6,672 nt of DNA from Prevotella sp. UBA3208 (GTDB lineage: Bacteria > Bacteroidota > Bacteroidia > Bacteroidales > Bacteroidaceae), in assembly GCA_002363695.1 (NCBI GenBank), contig DEWO01000003.1, forward strand, positions 1,854-8,525. Direction: 5' to 3'. The notes beneath the pieces are model-generated. The model did no database searches, was not told where the DNA came from, and was given only the letters and a program-made list of their open reading frames with translations. Position numbers and translations under genes: made by a program. How positions within the stretch are numbered: position 1 is the stretch's first letter; the number at the start of each line of letters is the position of its first letter. This document shows positions 1-6,672 of the stretch, piece by piece.

Positions 1-198
1 CAGCAGGTGAGCCACATCATGGGTGAGCCGCAGGAGACCCGCGTGGTATGGCTGAAGAACGAGCAGGCTATCATGTCGCCGGAGTGGAGCATCCACTGTG
101 CCTCTGCTACCTATTACTATACCTTCATCTGGGGTATGGCGGGCGAGAACCTGAACTATAACGACAAGGACAACATCCCCGTCGGCGACTTGAGATGA
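1..198 (+). CDS. kduI: 4-deoxy-L-threo-5-hexosulose-uronate ketol-isomerase (5-keto-4-deoxyuronate isomerase), C-terminal part
   Basis: The reading frame is open from base 1 and ends at TGA 196-198, giving the last 65 residues; the start lies left of the window. KduI is a cytoplasmic zinc-dependent cupin that converts 5-keto-4-deoxyuronate (from unsaturated uronates of pectin or glycosaminoglycan breakdown) to 2,5-diketo-3-deoxygluconate, the substrate of KduD. The fragment shows the family's C-terminal signature: MGEPQETR, then [13 protein letters not shown], then [11 protein letters not shown], ending in GDLR. The same order and the LR terminus occur in E. coli KduI. The histidine of the WSIH motif (codon 94-96) lines up with zinc ligand H245 of the E. 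coli enzyme. No disruption is seen. The transporter gene follows after 35 nt with no terminator between them, so the two are probably co-transcribed. Identification is from remembered family motifs, not a search. Confidence 0.92.
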   Translation, partial: QQVSHIMGEPQETRVVWLKNEQAIMSPEWSIHCASATYYYTFIWGMAGENLNYNDKDNIPVGDLR

Positions 199-233
199 CA
201 GGAATGTCGAAACATCGAAAAACTTGAAATATT

Positions 234-1691
234 ATGGCTACTGTACAAACAACAAAAATGTCCAACTTCCGTTGGGTGATCTGTGCGTTGCTGTTCCTGG
301 CAACCACTATTAACTACATGGACCGTCAGGTCTTGTCGCTGACATGGAAAGACTTTATTGCACCGGAGTTCCACTGGACGGACGGTGACTACGGTACGAT
401 TACGGGTCTCTTCTCGCTGTTCTATGCTATTGCCAACCTCTTCGCGGGCAAGTTCATCGACTGGATGGGCACCAGGAAGGGATATCTGATTGCCATCTTC
501 GTATGGTCATTAGGTGCCGTGCTGCACGCCGGCTGCGGATGGGTGGCCATGACCGTCGAGGGCTACGACAGCATCGAGGCCCTGCGCATGGTAGAGGCCG
601 GCAGTGACGCCGCCGTGGCCATTGCCACCATCTCGGTATGGCTGTTCCTCAGCTGCCGTCTGATTCTGGCCGTCGGCGAGGCCGGTAACTTCCCCGCTGC
701 CATCAAGGCTACGGCAGAGTATTTCCCGAAGAAGGACCGTGCGTTCTCTACGTCTATCTTCAACAGTGGTGCCTCGGTCGGTGCACTGGCTGCTCCCGCC
801 ACCATTCCCCTGCTGGCTCGTGCCTGGGGCTGGGAGATGGCGTTCATCATCATCGGTGCCCTGGGATTCGTCTGGATGGGTCTCTGGATATGGCTCTACG
901 AGAAGCCTGCCAAGAACAAGCGTGTGAACCAGGCTGAGCTGAACTACATTGAGCAGGACAACGACCTGGCTGAAGCACAGAACCGCTCGGCAGAGAAGGA
1001 GGAGAAGACGATACCGTTCCTGAAGTGCTTCACCTACAAGCAGACGTGGTCGTTCCTGGTGGGTAAGTTCATGACTGACGGTGTGTGGTGGTTCTTCCTG
1101 TTCTGGGCTCCGGCCTACTTCTCTGACCAGTATGGCTATACCAGCGACTCGATGATGGGTATCCTGCTCATCTTCACGCTCTACTTCATCGTGACGGTGC
1201 TCAGCATCGGCGGCGGCTATCTGCCCAAGTACTTTGTAGAGCAGAAGGGCATGAACCCTTATGCCGGTCGTATGCGTGCCATGTTCATCTTCGCCTGCTT
1301 CCCCGTGCTCGGCCTGTTTGCACAGCCCCTGGGTGCCTATAGCGCCTGGTGGCCCGCCATACTGATTGGCCTTTTAGGTGCCGGTCACCAGGCTTGGTCT
1401 GCCAACATCTTCTCTACCGTAGGCGATATGTTCCCGAAGTCTACCATCGGAACCATTGTCGGTCTGGGTACGATGGCCGGTGGTCTGGGCTCGATGAGCA
1501 TCAACCTGGGCAGCGGTAAGTTCTTCGACTGGGCTGCCAGTCAGGGTGCCGCCTTCTCGTTCTTCGGCTTCGACGGCAAGCCCGCTGCCTATATGGTGGT
1601 GTTCTGCATCTGTGCAGTGGCTTACCTCATCGGCTGGTGCATCATGAAGGCACTTGTTCCTAAGTATAAACCCATCACTTTGGATGACTAA
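234..1691 (+). CDS. MFS transporter, ExuT-like (anion:cation symporter family), probable hexuronate/uronate importer
   Basis: This is a complete 485-residue inner-membrane transporter of the major facilitator superfamily. It has hydrophobic helices throughout, a charged central cytoplasmic loop (about 223-263) and the ACS/ExuT-type signatures: NYMDR at 27-31 in TM1, motif A at 72-83 (G-K-F-I-D-W-M-G-T-R-K-G), and R142...GEAGNFPAAIK with YFPKKDR through 169. The second half carries GGYLPKYF and MFPKSTIGTIVG, also typical of the family. These proteins import hexuronates or related acids with protons. The neighbouring kduI supports a uronate substrate, but the exact sugar is inferred. The ATG at 234 was chosen; an in-frame ATG at 258 (MSNFRW) is also possible because no Shine-Dalgarno sequence separates them. 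Residues about 104-135, between TM3 and TM4, look longer than in E. coli ExuT. It appears to be co-transcribed with kduI and is followed by a strong terminator. Confidence 0.88.
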   Translation: MATVQTTKMSNFRWVICALLFLATTINYMDRQVLSLTWKDFIAPEFHWTDGDYGTITGLFSLFYAIANLFAGKFIDWMGTRKGYLIAIFVWSLGAVLHAGCGWVAMTVEGYDSIEALRMVEAGSDAAVAIATISVWLFLSCRLILAVGEAGNFPAAIKATAEYFPKKDRAFSTSIFNSGASVGALAAPATIPLLARAWGWEMAFIIIGALGFVWMGLWIWLYEKPAKNKRVNQAELNYIEQDNDLAEAQNRSAEKEEKTIPFLKCFTYKQTWSFLVGKFMTDGVWWFFLFWAPAYFSDQYGYTSDSMMGILLIFTLYFIVTVLSIGGGYLPKYFVEQKGMNPYAGRMRAMFIFACFPVLGLFAQPLGAYSAWWPAILIGLLGAGHQAWSANIFSTVGDMFPKSTIGTIVGLGTMAGGLGSMSINLGSGKFFDWAASQGAAFSFFGFDGKPAAYMVVFCICAVAYLIGWCIMKALVPKYKPITLDD

Positions 1692-1709
1692 TTTCACATG
1701 ATTGAATAC

Positions 1710-1747
1710 AAAAGCCTCCCGATTTTTTCCTTCGGGGGGCTTTTTTC
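1710..1747 (+). terminator. Rho-independent terminator of the kduI-transporter unit
   Basis: The left arm AAAAGCCTCCCG (1710-1721) pairs with CGGGGGGCTTTT (1733-1744). This gives a 12-bp stem with one G-U wobble, an 11-nt T-rich loop, and a T-run at 1741-1746 that is both part of the stem and the tail. It begins 19 nt after the transporter stop codon and lies just upstream of the sensor promoter, so it should separate the two transcription units. Confidence 0.9.
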
Positions 1748-1757
1748 TTAGGTTTTC

Positions 1758-1789
1758 TTTGGCGATATTGCGAAAAAGTCGTAAATTTG
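1758..1789 (+). promoter_or_regulatory. Bacteroidota-type primary sigma factor promoter for the sensor genes
   Basis: TTTG at 1758-1761 is the -33 element. TAAATTTG at 1782-1789 matches the -7 consensus TAnnTTTG. The 20-nt spacing falls in the range known for Bacteroides promoters. Transcription would start at about 1793-1798, leaving a leader of roughly 25-29 nt before the ATG at 1822. The -33 element sits immediately downstream of the terminator hairpin. Confidence 0.75.
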
Positions 1790-1804
1790 CAGGATACAAA
1801 CGTA

Positions 1805-1816
1805 AATAGTACTATT
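1805..1816. promoter_or_regulatory. 12-bp perfect palindrome in the sensor-gene leader, possible operator
   Basis: AATAGTACTATT is identical to its reverse complement. It lies about 10-20 nt after the predicted transcription start and ends 5 nt before the first ATG of the sensor gene. A protein bound here could block transcription, and an AU-rich hairpin here could affect translation start. No second copy was noticed in the window. A function is inferred from position only; a 12-bp palindrome can also arise by chance in an AT-rich leader. Confidence 0.35.
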
Positions 1817-1821
1817 ACTCC

Positions 1822-4800
1822 ATGATGCGAAAAAGCTTTTTGTTGCTGGCTGTATTGCTGTTGCCGCTGTTCGCAGGGGCTGCTGTCCCTGATATTAAGT
1901 TCCATCGGCTGGATACCCGGAACGGACTGTCCAACTCGCAGGTGAACTGTGTATATCGTGACTCCCACGGATTTGTGTGGGTGGGCACGGCCTACGGACT
2001 GAACCGCTATGACGGCTATCGGGTGAAGACCTTCTTCTCGAATATGCGCGATACGACTACCATGCGCGACAACTATACCGACCAGATTATGGAAGACATT
2101 GAGGGACGGCTCTGGCTGAAGCAGGGCATGAACTACTGTGTCTACGATCCCGTGACGGAGAAGTTCGAACGGAATCCCAGCCGGGTGGTAGAGAAGTTCC
2201 TGCCGGGCCGCAATGCCGTGGAGCGAGTCTATATCGACAAGGACAAGAACTACTGGATTAAGTTCTATGAAGAAGGCATCTTCTGTTACAACCCGAAGAC
2301 CAAGGAGACCAGAGAGTTCAAGATGGGCTACGGCAAGAACCAGATTAAGGAGCACTATGGTATTGCCGCCATGACCGACTATGCCAGTGGACTGGTCTTC
2401 ATGACCTACACAGGTGAGCTGGTATGCCTGAACGGCAAGACGGGCAACATCGAGTGGGAAAACACCTGGATGCACGACCATGGCGTGCTGGAAAGCCAGA
2501 ACTATAAGCTGCTCATTGACAAGGAGGAGAACTTGTATGTGATAGCCGAGCAATACACCTTTATCTATGTGAAGAAGGAAAACCGCTGGTACTCGACTGT
2601 CCGCGAGATGATGTTGGCAGAGGGTATTGACGGGCTGCCCGAAGGGTTGCAGGTGTGGGATGTCAAGGTTGACCAGAAGAACCGCCTGTGGGTGGCTACC
2701 GACCATCAGGGGCTCTTCGTCGTCGACCGTAAGGACAAAGAGGTGCGTCAGTTCGTGAACAGTAAGTTTGACGAGTCGACCATCAGTGACAACTCGCCCC
2801 GGCAGGTGTATGTTGACTCCGACAATCGGGTGTGGATAGGAACCTATAAGAACGGTGTCAACGAGTTCAAGGAGGGCTTGGCCAGTATCAAGAATCTGGA
2901 ACTAGGCGACATCAATACGGTGACGGAAGACCGGAACGGCTACTATTGGCTGGGCAGCAATACGGACGGTATCTTCGTCTACGACCCACGAAGCGGGGAA
3001 GTGGTGAACCACTATACCAAGGACAACAGTCCCATGCTGGGCAATATCATGGTAGGCAGCTGCACGGCCAGCGACGGAAGCATCTGGTTCGGTTCCTATA
3101 ACGGCGGACTGACCCGCTGTATTCCCTCTAAGACAGACCCGCGCCAGGCAACTATCGTCAACTGGCGCTCGACGGGTGACCAACAGGGACTTTCCACCAA
3201 TAATGTGTGGAGCGTGACGGAGGACAAATGGCACCGTATGTGGATTGCCACGCTGGGCGGCGGTATTCAGATGCTTGACTTGAAAACGGGGAAGTTCCGT
3301 ACCTGGAATACCGATAATACCGGTCTGCCCAGTAACTATCTGACCAGTACCTGGTGGATTAAGAAAGGATGGCTGATGGTGGGCACCAGCTGGTTCTGGT
3401 GCTTTGTAAATCCAGTCACGGGGCAGTTGGCGAACCGGGTATTGCCGGAGACGGAGAATATGCCTTCGAACATGGGCTCTTCGGTCTGTGTCATGGAGGA
3501 CTCACGCGGTCTCATCTGGCAGGGGTCTGCCTCAGGTGCCTCGGTCTATGACCAGAAGACCAAGAAGGTGTGGCTGTTGGACATGACGCACGGTCTCTTC
3601 GGCTCCAGCGTATGCTCCATCCTGGAGGATCAGGAACATATGATGTGGGTTGTTACGGACCATGGTGTCTCCAAGATTATTCCCGAGAAGCAGGAAGACG
3701 GCACTTGGCAGTTTACGGTACGCAGTTACAACAACCGTGACGGACTGCAACAGGAAACGTACAATCAGCGTTCTACCTGTCTGACCCGTGACGGACTGAT
3801 ACTCATAGGCGGTCAGGGCGGACTGGATGTCATCAATCCGAAGGCGTTGTCGAACGCCATGAGCAAGGAGCGTCCAATCTTCAGCGGCTTGCAGATTTTT
3901 GACGCAGACGTGCCTGTGGGCAGGGAGATCAACGGTCGTGTCATTCTGGACGAGGCGCTGGATGTCTGCAGGGAGATTACGCTTAGCTACAACGACCAGT
4001 TCACCATTCAGCTGGGCAGTGATGCAGGAAACATCAACAACGGCAAGCGCTTCGTCTACAAGCTGGAAGGCTTTAACGAGAACTGGGTGAAGACATCGGA
4101 GCTGAATCCTAATATCACCTATAACTCACTGCGTGCCGGCAGCTACACGCTGCATGTACGTATGCTGAACGACGACGGTACGTTCGGTGAGGAGGAGAGT
4201 ACGCTTGAAATTACCATTCGTCCGGCATTGTGGCGTACCCGCTGGATGATACTGCTCTATATGCTAATCTTGGCCGGAGCTGCCTGGTGGTGGCGTCTTT
4301 GGTTCTTGAAGCGGCAGCAACAGCGCATGGACGCTGAGACCCTGCGCCGTGAGATGGAGAAACAACACTGGATGAGCGAGATGCGTATGCAGATGGTCAA
4401 GGAACAGACTGCCATGAAGGACACGGCGACGGATGATGCTTCTCAGGAAGAGCGGCCTGCCGAACTGGTGCTGAACAGGAACGAGGAGAATCTGGTTGCT
4501 GTTGTCAAGGGTATTTGCAAGACCTTTGCAGGGACGAAGGAAGGCCAGAGTGCCAAGATATCCTGTCGCTCTATGGTGGATGAGCTGATGGCACAGATAG
4601 ACTATGAGCAATTCGCTAAAGCGCTGAATATCTTGTTGCACAACTCGGTCAGATTCTCGCCAGGCAATTGCCAGATAACCGTCAACCTTGGCAAGAGTGA
4701 CCAGCGACATGCCGTCCTACAGGTGGCCGACAATGGTATCGGTATCCGCGACGAGTACAAGGCGATTGCCTTTGAACCTGTGGTCGGCAATGAGGGCATC

Positions 4801-4950
4801 GGTCTGGACAAGGTCAAGGAGATTGTAGTAGCCCATGACGGTACCATCCGTTTGGAAGACAACCCCGGTGGCGGTACAGTCTTTGTGATTTCCCTGCCCA
4901 TAGAGCCGGAAGTGGAGATAGAAGAAGCAGTGTTGATGGACGAAGAATAG
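1822..4950 (+). CDS. HTCS-like periplasmic propeller sensor with C-terminal HATPase domain, lacking a recognisable H-box, receiver and DNA-binding domain
   Basis: This is a 1042-residue inner-membrane sensor. In order it has: a signal peptide (1-20 or so, LFAGA|AVPD); 14 Reg_prop-type repeats between about 35 and 675, of the form E/D-D-x-x-G-x-x-W-x-G-T-x-x-G-L, which fits two seven-bladed beta-propellers; a Y_Y_Y domain (about 715-800, with FVYKLEGFNENW and LRAGSYTLHV); a membrane helix (808-829); a cytoplasmic coiled-coil-like helix (830-866); a polar linker; and an HATPase domain (about 887-1027). ATP-site boxes are visible: N941 in LLHNSVRFSP, DNGIGI at 970-975, FEP at 984-986 and GNEGIGL at 989-995. 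The usual HTCS has HisKA, HATPase, receiver and AraC domains and about 1300-1500 residues. Here no HE(F/L)RTP motif exists, the only histidine between membrane and HATPase is H849, and the protein ends in an acidic tail (EPEVEIEEAVLMDEE). ATG at 1822 or 1825 could start it. It likely senses a glycan fragment in the periplasm; its output is unknown. Confidence 0.9.
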   Translation: MMRKSFLLLAVLLLPLFAGAAVPDIKFHRLDTRNGLSNSQVNCVYRDSHGFVWVGTAYGLNRYDGYRVKTFFSNMRDTTTMRDNYTDQIMEDIEGRLWLKQGMNYCVYDPVTEKFERNPSRVVEKFLPGRNAVERVYIDKDKNYWIKFYEEGIFCYNPKTKETREFKMGYGKNQIKEHYGIAAMTDYASGLVFMTYTGELVCLNGKTGNIEWENTWMHDHGVLESQNYKLLIDKEENLYVIAEQYTFIYVKKENRWYSTVREMMLAEGIDGLPEGLQVWDVKVDQKNRLWVATDHQGLFVVDRKDKEVRQFVNSKFDESTISDNSPRQVYVDSDNRVWIGTYKNGVNEFKEGLASIKNLELGDINTVTEDRNGYYWLGSNTDGIFVYDPRSGEVVNHYTKDNSPMLGNIMVGSCTASDGSIWFGSYNGGLTRCIPSKTDPRQATIVNWRSTGDQQGLSTNNVWSVTEDKWHRMWIATLGGGIQMLDLKTGKFRTWNTDNTGLPSNYLTSTWWIKKGWLMVGTSWFWCFVNPVTGQLANRVLPETENMPSNMGSSVCVMEDSRGLIWQGSASGASVYDQKTKKVWLLDMTHGLFGSSVCSILEDQEHMMWVVTDHGVSKIIPEKQEDGTWQFTVRSYNNRDGLQQETYNQRSTCLTRDGLILIGGQGGLDVINPKALSNAMSKERPIFSGLQIFDADVPVGREINGRVILDEALDVCREITLSYNDQFTIQLGSDAGNINNGKRFVYKLEGFNENWVKTSELNPNITYNSLRAGSYTLHVRMLNDDGTFGEEESTLEITIRPALWRTRWMILLYMLILAGAAWWWRLWFLKRQQQRMDAETLRREMEKQHWMSEMRMQMVKEQTAMKDTATDDASQEERPAELVLNRNEENLVAVVKGICKTFAGTKEGQSAKISCRSMVDELMAQIDYEQFAKALNILLHNSVRFSPGNCQITVNLGKSDQRHAVLQVADNGIGIRDEYKAIAFEPVVGNEGIGLDKVKEIVVAHDGTIRLEDNPGGGTVFVISLPIEPEVEIEEAVLMDEE

Positions 4951-4953
4951 CCC

Positions 4954-6672
4954 ATGAAGAGAGTATTGTCCCTTGGGCTGTTGTTTCTTGCCATCACCTT
5001 ACAGGCCGTAGTGCCCGACATGAAGTTCCGTCGGCTGGATACCCGTGACGGTTTGTCAAACACGCAAGTGAACTGCATCTTCCGTGATTCACGCGGACTG
5101 GTATGGATAGGGACACCGTATGGGCTGAACCGTTATGACGGCTATCGGATTCGTTGCTACTATTCCCAGGCGAAAGATACCACGACGCTGTTCAAGAGCT
5201 TTGTCGAAGAAGTGCAGGAGGACTTTGACGGAAGTCTCTGGCTGCGCCATGGTGTCCAGTACTCAATCTTTGACCCAGTGACCGAAACGTGCAACCGCCA
5301 TGCAGAGCAATGGTTGCACGAGCGGGGTATTCAGGGCACCGTCGAGCACCTGTATATTGACAGGCACAAGAACTTTTGGGTCAAGACCTATGATAACGGG
5401 TTCTGGCACCTGAACGCACAGACGGGAAAGGTACACCGCTTTGCCTTCGGAAACGGTGCTCAGGAGATTAGCTCAGACTTTGGAGTAAGTGATTTCGAGG
5501 AGCATGGTAACAGCCTGTTGGTGATTTCAAACAACGGTACCATCGTGTGTTTCCATACGTCAGATGTCCGCATAGCCTGGAAAAGCAACAGACTACAGCA
5601 GATGGGTGCCCCAAAGAATGCAGGATATGTGTTGCACGTTGACAACTGGCAGAATCTCTGGGCATTGGCTGACGGCAGGGCTTTTGTCTTTCTGCGCAAG
5701 ACGGGACGATGGCATTCCTCTGCCAGCGATGCCCTGCAACAACTGGGGATTGCGACGATGCGGCCCGACGTGATGATATGGGACGTGGTGTCAGACAGTC
5801 ATGGGATGCTTTGGCTGGCTACTGATCATGACGGCCTGTGTGTCGTTGACTTGTCAGGGCGTCAGGTGCGTCAGTTCCTGACCGTAAAGAATGACGAGAC
5901 AAGTATCGGAGACAATACGCTTCGCAAGATTTATCGTGACCAGCAGGACCGTATGTGGATTGCCACCTATATGAATGGCGTCAACTTTTATACCGATAAT
6001 CAGTTTGACTTCAAGCATATAGATCTAGGTAATGTCAATACCGTATGTCTCGACTCGCGTGGCGACTGTTGGGCAGGAACGAACGACCAGGGTATTGTGC
6101 ATTACAGCCTGCAGACGGGCGAATGCACCACTTACAATAAGAAGAACAGCGGTCTGGAGTCGGATGTCATCGTGAGCAGTCTGAGAGCCCATGACGGTAC
6201 GCTGTGGTTTGGCACTTACGAGGGAGGACTGGTGAGCATCAAGGAGGGACGTATGCAGACTTTCAAGGCTCATGAAGGTCCTGACGGACTGGCTAACAAC
6301 AGCGTGTGGGCCATCAGCGAAGATGGTGATGGCAACATCTGGATTGGCACGTTGGGTGGGGGACTTCAGCGGATTGACCGCCATACGGGGAAGTTTACGA
6401 CGCTGAATCAGGAGAACTCCAAGCTCCCCAGCAATTATATCTCCTCCATACAGTTGACCGTGAACGGCATGTTGCTGGTAGCCCATACTGAGTTCTATTC
6501 GCTGGTGAATCCCAAGACGCTGGCCGTCGTGAACCGTAGGATAGAGGAACAACAGCATGATATTCCGACAACGCCCGCATCTATTTTGGCCTTCGAGGAC
6601 AGCAGGGGACTTATCTGGCAAGGTGCAGCCTCCGGAGCCACTGTTTGTGACCCCTCGACAGGTGCAACATAT
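4954..6672 (+). CDS. HTCS-like periplasmic propeller sensor, paralog of the upstream gene, N-terminal part (runs off the right edge)
   Basis: The frame opens at ATG 4954, 3 bp after the previous stop codon, and stays open for 573 codons to the window edge. The N-terminus is a signal peptide (MKRVLSLGLLFLAITLQA, cleavage near 18). The mature part is made of Reg_prop-type propeller repeats, and the visible piece reaches about blade 12 of 14 (EDSRGLIWQG, 548-557). It aligns with the upstream sensor over nearly its whole visible length: the first 46 residues after the signal peptide are identical at 36 positions, and later blades such as WIATLGGGIQ versus WIGTLGGGLQ also match. The 3-bp gap suggests translational coupling and similar expression. 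The rest is outside the window, so it cannot be said whether it has the full kinase, receiver and AraC domains of a hybrid two-component regulator. No frameshift or internal stop codon is present. Confidence 0.9.
   Translation, partial: MKRVLSLGLLFLAITLQAVVPDMKFRRLDTRDGLSNTQVNCIFRDSRGLVWIGTPYGLNRYDGYRIRCYYSQAKDTTTLFKSFVEEVQEDFDGSLWLRHGVQYSIFDPVTETCNRHAEQWLHERGIQGTVEHLYIDRHKNFWVKTYDNGFWHLNAQTGKVHRFAFGNGAQEISSDFGVSDFEEHGNSLLVISNNGTIVCFHTSDVRIAWKSNRLQQMGAPKNAGYVLHVDNWQNLWALADGRAFVFLRKTGRWHSSASDALQQLGIATMRPDVMIWDVVSDSHGMLWLATDHDGLCVVDLSGRQVRQFLTVKNDETSIGDNTLRKIYRDQQDRMWIATYMNGVNFYTDNQFDFKHIDLGNVNTVCLDSRGDCWAGTNDQGIVHYSLQTGECTTYNKKNSGLESDVIVSSLRAHDGTLWFGTYEGGLVSIKEGRMQTFKAHEGPDGLANNSVWAISEDGDGNIWIGTLGGGLQRIDRHTGKFTTLNQENSKLPSNYISSIQLTVNGMLLVAHTEFYSLVNPKTLAVVNRRIEEQQHDIPTTPASILAFEDSRGLIWQGAASGATVCDPSTGATY

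Noticed and set aside
207..220. Two TCGAAA copies 8 bp apart between kduI and the transporter, with a weak ATGT/ACAT inverted repeat
   Set aside because: The repeats are too short to separate from chance, there is no T-run for a terminator, and no TAnnTTTG promoter element is nearby.
739..927. Plus-strand open frame of 62 codons inside the transporter gene
   Set aside because: It is out of frame with the transporter, has no independent start signal, and the transporter frame has clear motifs across the same bases.
1797..1804. CAAACGTA, which reads as TACGTTTG (a -7 element) on the minus strand
   Set aside because: No CAAA (-33 on the minus strand) occurs at the required spacing, and no minus-strand gene follows it.
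1675..2706. Minus-strand open frame of 343 codons
   Set aside because: It lies almost wholly opposite the well-supported sensor 1 gene, crosses the terminator and promoter region, and its translation shows no recognisable domain. It is a shadow of the plus-strand coding pattern.
6025..6621. Minus-strand open frame of 198 codons
   Set aside because: It is antisense to the second sensor, whose propeller motifs are clear in the plus frame. The minus translation has no family features.

Overview
The window looks like a chromosomal segment of a member of the Bacteroidota, most likely a Prevotella-like gut or rumen bacterium. Three things support this. The one clear promoter fits the Bacteroidota primary sigma consensus (TTTG, 20 nt, TAnnTTTG). 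None of the three visible starts has a convincing Shine-Dalgarno sequence. The large genes encode the two-propeller periplasmic sensors typical of Bacteroidota hybrid two-component systems (HTCS). The genus is an inference.

All genes lie on the plus strand, in two blocks. Block 1 (1-1691) is uronate catabolism: the 3' end of kduI (5-keto-4-deoxyuronate isomerase), then, 35 nt later, a complete ExuT-like MFS sugar-acid transporter. A strong intrinsic terminator (1710-1747) ends this block. Block 2 starts at a promoter at 1758-1789, followed by a short leader carrying a 12-bp perfect palindrome. It contains two tandem paralogous sensor genes separated by only 3 bp. Sensor 1 (1822-4950) is complete. 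Sensor 2 (4954-6672) is open to the right edge and is cut off within its propeller region.

Functionally, kduI plus an ExuT-type importer points to use of unsaturated uronates or hexuronates from pectin-like or other uronate-containing glycans. The sensor pair downstream may control this or a neighbouring polysaccharide utilisation locus; the terminator between the blocks means that link is inferred from proximity only.

The most unusual item is sensor 1. It has a signal peptide, 14 propeller-type repeats, a Y_Y_Y domain, one membrane helix and a C-terminal HATPase domain with recognisable ATP-binding boxes. It has no recognisable H-box/dimerisation domain, no receiver and no AraC DNA-binding domain. 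It therefore appears to be an ATP-binding sensor with no visible phosphoacceptor or output, apparently co-translated with a paralog that may be its signalling partner.
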